From NCBI GenBank assembly GCA_036771835.1, contig DAIPGN010000012.1:25349-89348 (forward strand): 64,000 nt of DNA, given 5' to 3'. How positions within the stretch are numbered: position 1 is the first letter of the stretch; each line of letters starts with the position of its first letter. The translations under genes were made by a program, and so were the position numbers. This DNA is from UBA4877 sp002399285. Lineage in GTDB: Bacteria > Bacillota > Thermoanaerobacteria > Thermoanaerobacterales > UBA4877. Below the pieces are notes generated by a model. It was not told the DNA's origin. It saw only the letters and a program-made list of their open reading frames with translations, and made no database searches. Below are positions 17,459-26,351 of this stretch, piece by piece.

Positions 17459-17962
17459 ATGGCGTTAGGAGACTTTACCGGAGACAAGGTAAAAGACATA
17501 ATGATCAGCGCCGACACCGGAGGCAGCGGCGGAATAGTAGATAACAGGATCGTGACCGCCAAAGGCGGAAAGATAAATATCATATTTGATGAGGATGACA
17601 ACGCAGGCCTGGTCCTTTCGGGGAAGTTTACAGATGGTTTTAAAACCGATATGATAATGACAAAATTGAACAAGGTATTCACAATCGACCTGAGTGCGTT
17701 CAAAGACGGCTACATCATAGAGGGAATATACGGATCGAATGGGAAACTTATGAAACCCGTGGAACTCTGGGCAGATGGATTTTACCTTTTGCAACCCGTG
17801 GACTATACCGGAGACGGCACGTACTACCTGAGAGGCATTCGGAGCATATCCGGCGCATACCATGCAAACCGCATATCCAATATGGAGTCCCTCTGGAAAT
17901 ACTCCGACGGCAAATGGGTGCCGTGCAATGTGATCTATTCAACGTCTTTCGTAGCCCAGTAA
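17459..17962 (+). pseudogene. Truncated tandem copy of the secreted repeat protein
   Basis: This reading frame of about 167 codons is clearly a paralogue of the 15866-16666 gene. It reads LGDFTGDKVKDIMIS through to WKYSDGKWVPCNV, and homology begins only at residue ~100 of that protein. The promoter region of the first gene is also duplicated (17368-17432), and it joins directly to the 3' two thirds of the coding sequence. The signal peptide and first repeat have been deleted. The ATG has no ribosome binding site. It is most likely a remnant of a tandem duplication followed by an internal deletion of about 370 bases. Confidence 0.8.
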
Positions 17963-17975
17963 AAAATAAGACTAT

Positions 17976-18016
17976 AAAAGGGAATCCCGCGGAAATCATC
18001 GCGGGATTCCCTTTTG
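17976..18016. terminator. Strong bidirectional terminator
   Basis: AAAAGGGAATCCCGCG / CGCGGGATTCCCTTTT gives a 16-bp perfect stem with an 8-base loop between the truncated paralogue and the convergent ornithine operon. A and T flanks suit both strands. Confidence 0.92.
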
Positions 18017-18029
18017 TATATGTTCTTTG

Positions 18030-19382
18030 TTATATCCCAAAGCTTTTCTTCATCAGCGACAGAGATGCCTCGGGGAAATCGGCGGACATCACGCCTGCTG
18101 CCGCCATGATATAATCGTTGTCTATCAGCACCTGCGCATCGGCGGTGGGCAGCAGCTTTTTGCCCTTCGTTTCGCTGCACAGCCCCTCCAGTATTTCACG
18201 TCCGTGGGGCAGCCGGGTAAGAGCTCCCCCCGTGCCGATGATCCACTTTACCCTGGTGAGATCCTTTCCCATGGCCATGGTATACCTGCCCGTGGGCCCG
18301 TAGAGATACTTTATCTCTCCGGTATGCCGCGCCACGGCGGTCTTGCAGGCGACCTCCGTCAGGAACTCCGCCAGCCTTATCTCCTCATCGCTGACCGGTA
18401 TGGGGGGAAGCGTGTCTATGACCCTGCGCACATCCATGGACAGCGCCTTTTCCGCCTCCTCGGCCCCTATGCAGTCTAAGACATGGTACCTGTTTATATA
18501 TACGCCCAGGTCTCCCTCCACCGTCCTCTTTGCCTCCGGCTCGGGGGCTATGAGTATCCTCGCTATCTCGTCGGAGTCCTGAGTCACCGAGTGAACGTCC
18601 GTCGTAGCGCCGCCCACGTCCAACACCATGAGCTCGCCCATATCCTCCTTAAGAAGCTTTGCCGCATTCATCACCGCGCCCGGCGTGGGGGTGATGCGTC
18701 CCGTGACCATGGTGCGGATCTTCTCCATCCCGGGCGCCTTTATGATATGCTCTTCAAACACATCCTGGATCACCCTGCGGGTAGGTTCAATGTTCAGCTC
18801 GTCTATCCTGGGATACACGTTATCCACAAAAATCACAGGGTTTGCACCTTGGAATATTGCCCTTATTTCATCTGCGGCCGCAATATTGCCTGCATATATG
18901 ACGGGGGTATCCATATGCATATTCGCAATCTCGCGGGCATTATTGATCACGGTATCCCTTTCTCCATAGTCCACGCCGCCGGCAAGCAGTATGATGTTGG
19001 GCCTTATCTCCCTTATTTTGTTTAGATCGCCGGAGTTTAGATTGCCGGCCGTGACCATGTGCAGTACGGCGCCTGCCCCTAAAGCCGCCTCCTTGGCAGC
19101 TTTGGCTGTCATGTCGTAGACCAGGCCGTGCACCGTCATCTTGAGTCCCCCGGCCGCGCTGCTGGACGCCATCATCCTCCCCCACTTTATCCTGTCGCCC
19201 AGCCTGCTCTCCAGCATGGAGACGGCCCTCTCAAGCCCGATGGTAACGTCGCCGTCCAATACCGAGGTGGGAGCGTAGCCCTGTCCGATGAATACCGGCG
19301 ACGCGCCACCCATATCGTCAAAGGCGTCCACCACGGTGGTTGTGCTGCCTATTTCGGCTACTATAAGGTCTATATTTCTCAT
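18030..19382 (-). CDS. MutL/GlmL-family reactivating protein of the ornithine aminomutase operon
   Basis: A 450-residue ASKHA-fold protein of the GlmL/MutL family, found beside B12-dependent carbon-skeleton mutases and aminomutases. The N-terminus DLIVAEIGSTTTVVDAF is the phosphate-binding segment. ILLAGGVDYG, VLDVGGATTDVHSV and WIIGTGGALTRL are the other nucleotide-site motifs. It follows oraE on the same strand. Its likely job is to protect or reactivate the cobalamin enzyme OraSE by swapping inactivated cofactor (inference from family and position). I set the start at ATG 19382, with GGGGG eight bases upstream, rather than the longer in-frame start. Confidence 0.88.
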   Translation of the reverse strand: MRNIDLIVAEIGSTTTVVDAFDDMGGASPVFIGQGYAPTSVLDGDVTIGLERAVSMLESRLGDRIKWGRMMASSSAAGGLKMTVHGLVYDMTAKAAKEAALGAGAVLHMVTAGNLNSGDLNKIREIRPNIILLAGGVDYGERDTVINNAREIANMHMDTPVIYAGNIAAADEIRAIFQGANPVIFVDNVYPRIDELNIEPTRRVIQDVFEEHIIKAPGMEKIRTMVTGRITPTPGAVMNAAKLLKEDMGELMVLDVGGATTDVHSVTQDSDEIARILIAPEPEAKRTVEGDLGVYINRYHVLDCIGAEEAEKALSMDVRRVIDTLPPIPVSDEEIRLAEFLTEVACKTAVARHTGEIKYLYGPTGRYTMAMGKDLTRVKWIIGTGGALTRLPHGREILEGLCSETKGKKLLPTADAQVLIDNDYIMAAAGVMSADFPEASLSLMKKSFGI

Positions 19383-19456
19383 TGCGATAACCCCCAAATT
19401 CAATTCCGGCAAAGTTCCTTAGAAAACGTTTTGCCGCAGCCCTTAAAAAATATTCG

Positions 19457-21649
19457 TTATGCTGATTTCTGCCTCATCCTCTTTACCAGATAGCTGGCTA
19501 CATCTATACCCTTGGTGCCCCTGCCGAAGCCCGCGTCCATGCCGCACTCCTTCGCCATTTCGTCGGTCACCTGCGTGCCGCCGCTGATCAGCAGCACCTT
19601 GTCCCTTATGCCCTTTTCCACGCACAGGTCATGCAGTTTTCTCATGTTTATCCTGTGGATATCGGCGTGGGTTATTATGGTACTTATCAGTATGGCGTCC
19701 GAATCCGTCTCTATGGCGGCGTTTACGACCTTTTCTATGGACACCGAGGTGCCGAGATAATCGCACTTTACGCCGAATCCTTCCAGCCCTCCGTGCTTTA
19801 TGTCTATTATCTCCCTCATTCCCACCGAGTGTTCATCCTCGCCTACCGTAGCGGCCATTATCCTTATGGGATGCTGCTTCACATAGGTCCTTATCTCTTC
19901 CTCGCTCATTACCTCCGGCTTCTTGGGTATCACGATCTTAGAGGGATCTACGGTAAAGGGCACCCTGCCCTTGAGCTCCACATACGTTCCCTCGGCCGGC
20001 TGCATTATCTCCCTGTGTATGACCTCCACGTCGGCCAGGCCCATTTTCTTTGCCATCTCCATGGCCGCAAACTCCGCCACCCGCTGTTCGGCCGGCAGGA
20101 AGATATTCATGGAGATATAGCCGTCTCCCATCCACTCCACCTCGGGCTTGAGGAGGCCATTTTCTCTCATGTCCTTGTTTTCCTCCATGCGCACATACAC
20201 GTTGTCCCTTTCGTCCAGCTCGTCGATGTATTCTATCTTATCATGGTCGCACAGAGTACAGCCGCCTATTAGGTCGCAGGGCTTGGATATCCATTTGGGA
20301 AGATTATTGTATCCGAACTGCTCGCAGACGGGCGCCATATAGTCCTTATCCCTTTCCACCACCGTGCCCGCGCCGACGCCGCCGTTTATCTGCCTGAATA
20401 TGCCGTCGCCGTTCCTCTCAGGGTACATGCCCGAATCTACAAAGAAGCCCTGTTCCACGGCGTTGAAATATCCGCCGACCTCTATGATCTCCTCCAGGAA
20501 GAGCACCGCCCTCTCCTTAAGCTCACGCACCATGTCTCCCAGCGGGCCGTTCCGCTTTATCTCCACCATATCCTTAAGACCGTCCATGCCGACCAAGGCC
20601 TGCTTTGCCGTGTCCACCGCCTGCACGTTGAAGTAGTGCCACGGCACGTTCCTGCCTTCATCCGGCGTTATGGTGCTCTGTATATCGGCGCTGGTAAGGC
20701 GGGATATCAACAGATTGAGCACATGGGTCACGGTAGCCTCCCTGGTGCTGGACTCCATGTACTTGGTGTTCATCTGGGCCCTCATCTTATAGCCCGCGAA
20801 TATCTCCCTCAGCGCCACGGCGTAGGGAAGATCCATCCGCATACACGGCGCGGGCGGAGCAGTCGGCGGCACCGTGGACAGCGATATGTTTTCCTTCTTC
20901 ATGCCCACCTTTACCGAATAGAGGGCGTTTATGGCGTGCTGCACCATAAGCTCGGGCATCACCTTCCATGCCTGCCTGGCCGTTGCGTTGGCGTTGTGCG
21001 CCCCGTCTATCTGCAGCATATCCGCCCAGGCCATCTGCTTTTTGGCCACTGCCGCATCCACGAAGGACCTTATCATGTTTATATCCCTGTAGAGCACGTT
21101 GTACTGCGGGTCCTGGTGAGCCCCGTTCACTCCTTCCTCGGCGAACATGGTGGCGACCTCCGGCCCGGCCACGCCGCTGACATAGGAATGAAAGTTTATA
21201 GGCCGGCCCACCTCGTCCTCGATGGCATCCAACGCCTTCCTGGTGGCCCTTATCTGCTTTCTGGTGATTGGTACGCCTCCTATGCCCTCCGGCGTACCCT
21301 CCATCAGCCCGTCGATATGGCTCTGCCCGGCGGTCCTTATCACCATGATGTGGTCCGCTCCATGCCAGGCCGCCATCCTCATCCTCCTTATATCGTCCTC
21401 GAAGCGCCCCGACGCTATCTCCGTCGTGATGACGCATTCGGGCTGAGGGTCTATGTTGTCAAAGTATTTCGCCGCAGGCAGCGGCACGCTGTTTGAAAGG
21501 CCCTTGGACGTCTCGCGGTACTCGAAGGGGCCCAGCTTCTGGTTTTCCTCCAACTCCCGCCAGTGCCATCCGTGCCTTCTCGGTCTGTAATGTTCAAGAT
21601 CCTGCAGTACCACTTCTACGTCCAGCTTTTTGTTTCTCTCCAGTTTCAT
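19457..21649 (-). CDS. oraE: D-ornithine 4,5-aminomutase, large subunit
   Basis: A 730-residue adenosylcobalamin- and PLP-dependent subunit that moves the terminal amino group of D-ornithine to C4, giving 2,4-diaminopentanoate. The C-terminal B12-binding domain shows DEHSVG (605-610), with the cobalt-ligating His607. Lys618 in IDIKHGG sits 11 residues later, as expected for the PLP lysine of this enzyme. The PLP barrel fills the first 550 residues. The start overlaps the oraS stop by four bases. Direct neighbours oraS, ortB, ortA, ord and the reactivase complete the pathway. Codons are strongly G/C-ending. Confidence 0.97.
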   Translation of the reverse strand: MKLERNKKLDVEVVLQDLEHYRPRRHGWHWRELEENQKLGPFEYRETSKGLSNSVPLPAAKYFDNIDPQPECVITTEIASGRFEDDIRRMRMAAWHGADHIMVIRTAGQSHIDGLMEGTPEGIGGVPITRKQIRATRKALDAIEDEVGRPINFHSYVSGVAGPEVATMFAEEGVNGAHQDPQYNVLYRDINMIRSFVDAAVAKKQMAWADMLQIDGAHNANATARQAWKVMPELMVQHAINALYSVKVGMKKENISLSTVPPTAPPAPCMRMDLPYAVALREIFAGYKMRAQMNTKYMESSTREATVTHVLNLLISRLTSADIQSTITPDEGRNVPWHYFNVQAVDTAKQALVGMDGLKDMVEIKRNGPLGDMVRELKERAVLFLEEIIEVGGYFNAVEQGFFVDSGMYPERNGDGIFRQINGGVGAGTVVERDKDYMAPVCEQFGYNNLPKWISKPCDLIGGCTLCDHDKIEYIDELDERDNVYVRMEENKDMRENGLLKPEVEWMGDGYISMNIFLPAEQRVAEFAAMEMAKKMGLADVEVIHREIMQPAEGTYVELKGRVPFTVDPSKIVIPKKPEVMSEEEIRTYVKQHPIRIMAATVGEDEHSVGMREIIDIKHGGLEGFGVKCDYLGTSVSIEKVVNAAIETDSDAILISTIITHADIHRINMRKLHDLCVEKGIRDKVLLISGGTQVTDEMAKECGMDAGFGRGTKGIDVASYLVKRMRQKSA

Positions 21650-22056
21650 ATGGCAGCACCGCCTTTGCCCGTTATCTCGTCCACGGCCTCCGGGGTGATC
21701 TCGGCGGCCATGAAATCGTCCGCCTCGTCCCAGCCCTCGCCCGCGGCCAGCAGCTTACCGGCTTTCTTTATCGGGATGTGCTTGTATATGGCATACTTCA
21801 GCACCACCTGTCCGGCACCCTTGCCCAGCAGGCCCTTGTCTCCGGTCTTTTCCACTATGGCCTTGCATGTGAGGCTGTCAAACCCCATGCGCAGCAGCAC
21901 CGAGCGCTCTATGGAGGGGGAGGTGTGGTTATAGGCCAGGCCCACCAGCGGGTCCACTATCTGCTCGGTGAGAAACCAGAATCTGTCCTCCAGATCTTCT
22001 TCCGTCAGAGAGGCGAGGTGAACGCGCCTCGTCTCAAAATCATCGGCTCTCTGCAT
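21646..22056 (-). CDS. oraS: D-ornithine 4,5-aminomutase, small subunit
   Basis: A 136-residue partner of OraE. It contains the conserved segments DDFETRRVHLASLTEEDLEDRFW, NHTSPSIERSVLLRMGFDS and GAGQVVLKYA of the OraS family. It is required for the active heterodimeric aminomutase. Its ATG shares one base with the ortB stop (TAATG) and its stop overlaps the oraE start by four bases, so ortB-oraS-oraE are translationally coupled. Confidence 0.96.
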   Translation of the reverse strand: MQRADDFETRRVHLASLTEEDLEDRFWFLTEQIVDPLVGLAYNHTSPSIERSVLLRMGFDSLTCKAIVEKTGDKGLLGKGAGQVVLKYAIYKHIPIKKAGKLLAAGEGWDEADDFMAAEITPEAVDEITGKGGAAI

Positions 22057-23471
22057 TATATTACCTCCAAATCCCTTATCAAGATCTCCACGGTCTCCTC
22101 ATCCAGCTTTGTCTCTTCGGCTAAAAACTTCCTCTCTGCAGCCGAAAGTTTATCCTCACGGCAGTTTTCCATACTGTTCTTGATGTACGACCTCTTGAGC
22201 TGCATAAGGTCCACGTCCTTGGGCTGTATCTGGGACGGACGCTGCGGTATGACTATCCTCTCCCCCGGCTTATCCTCCGCAGGGTCGCCGCGGTAAACCT
22301 TCACGCCCATCTGCTTTGCGAACGTGAGCTGCGACGAAGGCATCTTGCCCGCGCCGGTGTATTCCGTCTCCTGGACCACCAATATCTCGTCCCTGTCCAT
22401 TTCCCGGGCAATAGCGAAAGCGGCCGCCAGCGAGGTGTTGCCCGCCGGACCCCTCTCCATGCCCTCCAGCTGCGACAGCGCTTCCGTCATGTAGAACACG
22501 TCTCCCTGCGTAACCAGCACGTACCTGTCTAGGTAGCGCAGCGGCCGGGCCGCGTTCCTGGGAACGTCCGACCTGTCCGGCCATGTGGCGAACGGCACTC
22601 CGAACCCCGTATGCCCCGTGGTAAATGACTTCCTGTTGAAGTCCCTGTCGCTTGCCATGTGCAGACCGGCCAGGTCCACGCTGGCACCTATCACCTTGGT
22701 ACCGGTACAGCCGGCCTTTATAAGCCCCCTGGCCGTGCCCGTGACGTTTCCTCCGCCCGCATGGGTGATGACCACGGCATCCGGCAGTCTGCCGGTGCGC
22801 TCCTTTACCTGAGCCGCCAGCTCGTAGCCCAGCGTCTCTATTCCCGCTATGCCAAAGGGAGTATACAGCGAAGCGTTGAAATATCCCGTCTCCTCCAGCA
22901 TGCGCAGCGACTGATAGAATAGCTCCGGCCCCACGGTAAGCTGTACCACGTCCGCCCCGAAGGCCTCGCACTTCCTGCCCTTCTCCATTATCTCCGGCTG
23001 GCCCTTGCCCTGACTGTCGTATACCTCCTGCACCACGATACACTTGAGGCCGCGCCTTGCCGCCTGAGAAGCCACGGCAGCCCCGTAGTTGCCGCTGGTG
23101 GCGGCTATCATTCCCTCATAGCCCTGCTCCTTGGCCCGGTATGCGGATACCGAGGCCCTCCTGTCCTTGAAACTGCCCGAAGGGTTGGCCGCCTCGTCCT
23201 TTACGAATATGCGCGCGCCCTTTCCCTTGGGAGATACTGCCCTCACCAGCTCGGTGATGTTCCTAAGCTCTATGAGAGGTGTGTTGCCCACGCTGGTCTC
23301 ACGCTGTATCCTTATTATGTCCTCTATGCTGTAGCCTACCTCTCTCATCATCTTCTCGTAGTCAAAGGCCAGGTCGCCCAGCTCGAATTCGTCGTAGTCG
23401 ATGCCCACGGCCTTCTTCATTATCTCGTTCTCCCTTGCCATAACGGCATCGTAGCTCATGTCCCTACTCAT
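22056..23471 (-). CDS. ortB: 2-amino-4-oxopentanoate thiolase, PLP (beta) subunit
   Basis: A 471-residue PLP enzyme of the threonine-synthase/tryptophan-synthase-beta fold that, with OrtA, cleaves 2-amino-4-oxopentanoate with CoA to acetyl-CoA and D-alanine. The PLP lysine is in NPSGSFKDRRAS, the phosphate-binding loop is HAGGGNVTG, and SGNYGAAVA is the substrate loop. I set the start at ATG 23471 behind GAGGGTG; GTG 23480 and ATG 23459 are alternatives. It overlaps the end of ortA by 8 bases. Confidence 0.95.
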   Translation of the reverse strand: MSRDMSYDAVMARENEIMKKAVGIDYDEFELGDLAFDYEKMMREVGYSIEDIIRIQRETSVGNTPLIELRNITELVRAVSPKGKGARIFVKDEAANPSGSFKDRRASVSAYRAKEQGYEGMIAATSGNYGAAVASQAARRGLKCIVVQEVYDSQGKGQPEIMEKGRKCEAFGADVVQLTVGPELFYQSLRMLEETGYFNASLYTPFGIAGIETLGYELAAQVKERTGRLPDAVVITHAGGGNVTGTARGLIKAGCTGTKVIGASVDLAGLHMASDRDFNRKSFTTGHTGFGVPFATWPDRSDVPRNAARPLRYLDRYVLVTQGDVFYMTEALSQLEGMERGPAGNTSLAAAFAIAREMDRDEILVVQETEYTGAGKMPSSQLTFAKQMGVKVYRGDPAEDKPGERIVIPQRPSQIQPKDVDLMQLKRSYIKNSMENCREDKLSAAERKFLAEETKLDEETVEILIRDLEVI

Positions 23472-23769
23472 GGTCTTCACCCTCTAATATCCGTCTAAGT
23501 TCCATGCCTATGGTCAGAAGCTCCGGCACCGGCTCGCCAAAGTTATGCTCGTAAACCGGATTTACCTTTACCAGAGTCCCCCTGACCTTCCTTCCGATAA
23601 CCGTCTCCACCTCAGCCTCATCGCCTATGCAGGCATCGTGGAGTATGAAGCCCTTTTCCCACATTTCCAGCGGCACCTTCTTGGTGTCCTCCGGGAGATG
23701 GGAAGCCCTCTGCTCCGGCTTCAGGATTATATTGTGTATCTGCACCCAGTCGCCCTTTTTTGCATCCAT
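23464..23769 (-). CDS. ortA: 2-amino-4-oxopentanoate thiolase, alpha subunit
   Basis: A 101-residue small subunit of the thiolase of ornithine fermentation. Conserved family segments are GDWVQIHNIILKPEQRASHLPEDTK, ACIGDEAEVETVIGRKVRG and NPVYEHNFGEPVPELL. Its start lies one base after the ord stop (TGAGATG), and its end overlaps ortB. The two thiolase subunits are always encoded together in known clusters, as here. Confidence 0.95.
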   Translation of the reverse strand: MDAKKGDWVQIHNIILKPEQRASHLPEDTKKVPLEMWEKGFILHDACIGDEAEVETVIGRKVRGTLVKVNPVYEHNFGEPVPELLTIGMELRRILEGEDHE

Positions 23770-23770
23770 C

Positions 23771-24820
23771 TCAGCAGCAGCACCTTTCCTTTATAAGTTT
23801 CTTCACATCGCCCATCACGGAGGCGGGCACCGGAAGATCCTTCATGTTGACAAGGCCGGGCCCTGCGTTTATCACATGGGGTATCATGTTCACCGCCACT
23901 GCCATCGTACATATTCCTCCCGGCAGCTCCGGCTTTATATTCAGGTGTATGTTGGGCGTGCCCTCTATATCTATATAGTCGCCGGTATCCACATTCTCCA
24001 TCTCGGGATGTATCTGCTGCGGATGCTCCAGAACGATGACCTCTTTGCCCTTGCTGTAGGCAATGCCCACCTGCCTGCATCCCGCAACCATGCCCGGCTC
24101 CACCTTGATATACGGCGTCTCCCTGTGAGTGTGGGATATGATCGGTTCCCTCGTCTGCTTTATCTCGTCTATCTCGATGCCCATGGCCTCGGCGATCATG
24201 CTTATCGACTCGTTAAAGCCTATGTGCCCCACTATGCTGCCGTCCTCGATGCCCTTGTTGAACTCCTCCACCGTGGTGCCTACGCCCTGTGTCCGCATGA
24301 CCGTAGTGCCGAACGGCGAAAGGTCGTTTATCCTCCTGGCCGTTATCTTCTTCACGTCCATGCACACGCCCGTCAGCGCTATTATAAGGGTATCCAGAAC
24401 AAAACCCGGGTTCACGCCGGTGCCCAGCACGGTGACCTTGTGTTCCTTAGCCAGCTTTTCTATCTTTGCGGCCAATTCCGGCTCGGTATATCTCGGATAG
24501 GACATCTCCTCCGCTATGGTTATAACGTTCTTTCCGCTCTTTACGATCTTCTCTATCTGAGGATAGACCTCTTTGGTAAATGAAGACGTAGCCAGCAGCA
24601 CTATGTCCGCATCCCTTTTAAGTATCTCATCGGCATCGTTGGAAACCAGCACGCCGGTAAGAGTTCCCGTATCCAGTACCTCTCCTAAGTCCCTGCCGTT
24701 CTTCTCCGGCCGCGAAGCGATGGCTCCCACGATCTGAAAACCTTTTTTCTGCAGCATCATCTTGGCCATGCCGCCGCCCATGGCGCCCAGGCCCCATACT
24801 ATAACCTTAACATTCTCCAT
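23771..24820 (-). CDS. ord: 2,4-diaminopentanoate dehydrogenase
   Basis: A 349-residue oxidoreductase that oxidatively deaminates 2,4-diaminopentanoate to 2-amino-4-oxopentanoate using NAD(P). An N-terminal Rossmann motif VWGLGAMGGGMAKM is present, and the DAPB-like body includes LGTGVNPGFVLDTL and RTQGVGTTVEEFNKG, all typical of Ord. The ATG at 24820 has AAAGGAG eight bases upstream; a start 17 codons earlier lacks one. It is the first gene of the ornithine operon, 29 bases after the predicted sigma-54 transcription start. The protein ends with three cysteines. Confidence 0.95.
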   Translation of the reverse strand: MENVKVIVWGLGAMGGGMAKMMLQKKGFQIVGAIASRPEKNGRDLGEVLDTGTLTGVLVSNDADEILKRDADIVLLATSSFTKEVYPQIEKIVKSGKNVITIAEEMSYPRYTEPELAAKIEKLAKEHKVTVLGTGVNPGFVLDTLIIALTGVCMDVKKITARRINDLSPFGTTVMRTQGVGTTVEEFNKGIEDGSIVGHIGFNESISMIAEAMGIEIDEIKQTREPIISHTHRETPYIKVEPGMVAGCRQVGIAYSKGKEVIVLEHPQQIHPEMENVDTGDYIDIEGTPNIHLNIKPELPGGICTMAVAVNMIPHVINAGPGLVNMKDLPVPASVMGDVKKLIKERCCC

Positions 24821-24859
24821 ACTTATCTCTCCTTTAGTTTTAGATTTGCAAATATATTT

Positions 24860-24877
24860 AGCAAGTTTCATGCCACA
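24860..24877 (-). promoter_or_regulatory. Sigma-54 promoter of the ornithine operon
   Basis: Minus strand TGTGGCATGAAACTTGCT, with GG and GC 12 bases apart, fits TGGCAY-N5-TTGCT. The start is predicted near 24849, giving a leader of about 28 bases before ord. A RocR-like sigma-54 activator encoded at 30947-32365 is the natural partner. Confidence 0.88.
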
Positions 24878-24919
24878 CCGATATGCAGCAAATTCAAGGG
24901 TGCAGCCGTCCGCCCATGC

Positions 24920-24933
24920 GCATAATATTTTGC
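24920..24933 (-). promoter_or_regulatory. Candidate activator site upstream of the ornithine promoter
   Basis: GCATAATATTTTGC is a near-perfect dyad (12 of 14 positions) centred about 78 bases upstream of the predicted start. That is a position from which a sigma-54 enhancer-binding protein can act. Assignment to the RocR-like protein is inference. Confidence 0.4.
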
Positions 24934-24999
24934 ATATAGGCTATCATGTGCCAGTTTTTTTGCACCATGTATATGACTACACAAGGCATCCCCCTGCGT

Positions 25000-25575
25000 C
25001 TATGGCTTCATGAAAAAGGCAAAGGCCTCCTTCATCATTCCGTTTACCTCTTCGGGATTCCTTATGTTGCGGATATGATACAGCTTGCCGTCATAATCGG
25101 TAGCCTGGTTGTCGCATATGTAGGCGTGGTCATAGCCTCCATCCTCAGTCCATTCCATGAAGATATAGCAATGGGTGGGCTTTCCGTCTCTATTCCCCGC
25201 CGTATCTGTGGTAAATACGATATCACCCGGCTCCAAGTTCTGATAAGACTCATACTTCCGCCATCCCCTGTCTTCCAGCGCCGATATCAGCTGAGTGGTG
25301 TTGCAGGTCCCCTCCGGGATCGGAATATCATTATCCCTCAAGGCCTCTGAGACAAAATACACGCAGGTATTCAGCGTTTTACCGTCATTCTTCGCTATGG
25401 CGGAATTAAAAACTTCCAATCGGTTTTCCCTCACCGTCATATATTGATGGAGCTGTTCCTTCAGCCGTGCATCCCGCTGCGGCTGGATCACGCATTTATT
25501 TACGATCAGACAGGCCACGATAAAAAAGATGATCCATAGAATTGCTTTTTTCCTTGATCTTTTGAACACTTTCAC
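25000..25575 (-). CDS. Membrane-anchored NlpC/P60- or CHAP-like cysteine peptidase
   Basis: A 191-residue protein with a basic N-terminus and one membrane helix (residues 10-30, AILWIIFFIVACLIVNKCVI), so the rest faces outward. The catalytic pattern is Cys71 in NTCVYFVSEALR, then LEPGDIVFTT, His135 in PTHCYIFMEW, and Asp/Asn155-156 in ICDNQ. This is the order and spacing of papain-like peptidoglycan amidase domains. It probably cuts or remodels cell-wall peptides. It is the only gene between the ornithine operon and the small secreted proteins, with about 300 bases of A+T-rich DNA before it. Confidence 0.75.
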   Translation of the reverse strand: MKVFKRSRKKAILWIIFFIVACLIVNKCVIQPQRDARLKEQLHQYMTVRENRLEVFNSAIAKNDGKTLNTCVYFVSEALRDNDIPIPEGTCNTTQLISALEDRGWRKYESYQNLEPGDIVFTTDTAGNRDGKPTHCYIFMEWTEDGGYDHAYICDNQATDYDGKLYHIRNIRNPEEVNGMMKEAFAFFMKP

Positions 25576-25762
25576 GAATTATTCCCCCTGTGCCGGGCAT
25601 TCCCAACGGCCGCGTTTCAATATATCATATGGATAAATATCCCCGGTTTTCATCCCGCTGTATATAGTTTATTGTTGATTTGACAATTTATTTACAACTT
25701 TATTCTAACAAAATTACTTGGTACTGTCATTTTCAGTTTATGCAGAGTCCGGGATAGAATTT

Positions 25763-25799
25763 AAAATAAAAACACGGTTATACGCGACAATATAACCGT
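25763..25799 (-). terminator. Terminator downstream of the broken secreted-protein gene
   Basis: Minus strand ACGGTTATA / TATAACCGT, 9-bp perfect stem with an 8-base loop, followed by GTTTTTATTTT. It ends transcripts coming from the 25956-26286 locus. Confidence 0.8.
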
Positions 25800-25888
25800 A
25801 TCTATACTTTATCCTCTTGTATTATTAAACCACACTATATGAAGAAATGTTTTAACTGCTGCTTATGAACTTCTTAACATTTTCTTAA

Positions 25889-25918
25889 CAGCACAGGGGA
25901 TTCCGTCCCCTTGTGTTA
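25889..25918. repeat. Dispersed 30-bp repeat (GACACAnGGGGACGG type), copy 1
   Basis: Begins CAGCACAGGGGATTCCG and ends TCCCCTTGTGTTA. It shares its CAGCACA...CCGTCCCC...TTGTGT frame with copies at 27478 and 28973 and has the best internal hairpin of the three (CACAGGGGA / TCCCCTTGTG). It lies 40 bases after the stop of the broken gene. Confidence 0.7.
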
Positions 25919-25955
25919 ATTGATCTTGTATCTAAATGTTCCCGCAGGCTGACTG

Positions 25956-26286
25956 TTAAAATAGAGGCTTAAAGTACAGGTATTTATGTTTAAAATCCAA
26001 CATTGCTTTCTTCCCTGGAGTTGAATCCAAACTGTCAGCTGAATCATGATCCGCCTTTACGATATCGCTCTCTACAGCATAGCCTCCCTTCTGCCCGGCA
26101 GGGGTGGTAATGATTATAAAACCCAGATCCGTGTTCACATCTATAGTAGTATCAATCGGTTTATACAAGGTCTTAAAAAATTTATCCGCACTTATAGTCA
26201 ACATCCTGTGCAAACACATTTATAGGCAATGCCACAAACAACAGCATTGTGAACCCATGATAAATTCCATTCCTATCACCATACAT
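25956..26286 (-). pseudogene. Possible frameshifted small secreted protein
   Basis: From an ATG at 26286 one frame gives a signal-peptide-like stretch (GFTMLLFVALPINVFAQDVDYKCG) and stops. Another frame continues for about 80 codons from MLTISADKFFKTLYKPIDTTIDVNTDLGFIIITT to the stop at 25956. The natural reading is one exported protein of roughly 105 residues broken by a single-base change close to a TTTTTT tract near 26180. A terminator and the style of the next gene upstream (also a small secreted protein) fit. It may instead be two meaningless frames, so confidence is low. Confidence 0.4.
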
Positions 26287-26351
26287 TCAATATTATAATT
26301 TTCCATATGTATAATATAGTTAATTCAGATTTCAAAATAGGCATATTTTAA

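Noticed and set aside
20636..21496. Long open frame opposite oraE
   Set aside because: It lies wholly inside oraE on the other strand, has no ribosome binding site and no family resemblance. It is open only because oraE uses G/C-ending codons.
24937..24955. Second sigma-54-like site CTGGCACATGATAGCC upstream of ord
   Set aside because: GG to GC spacing is 11, not 12, and it lies farther from the gene than the well-spaced site at 24860.
25871..25890. TTAACA-N5-TTAACA direct repeat resembling a PhoP box
   Set aside because: No gene starts in the right orientation nearby, and the site is next to a dispersed repeat, so chance is likely.
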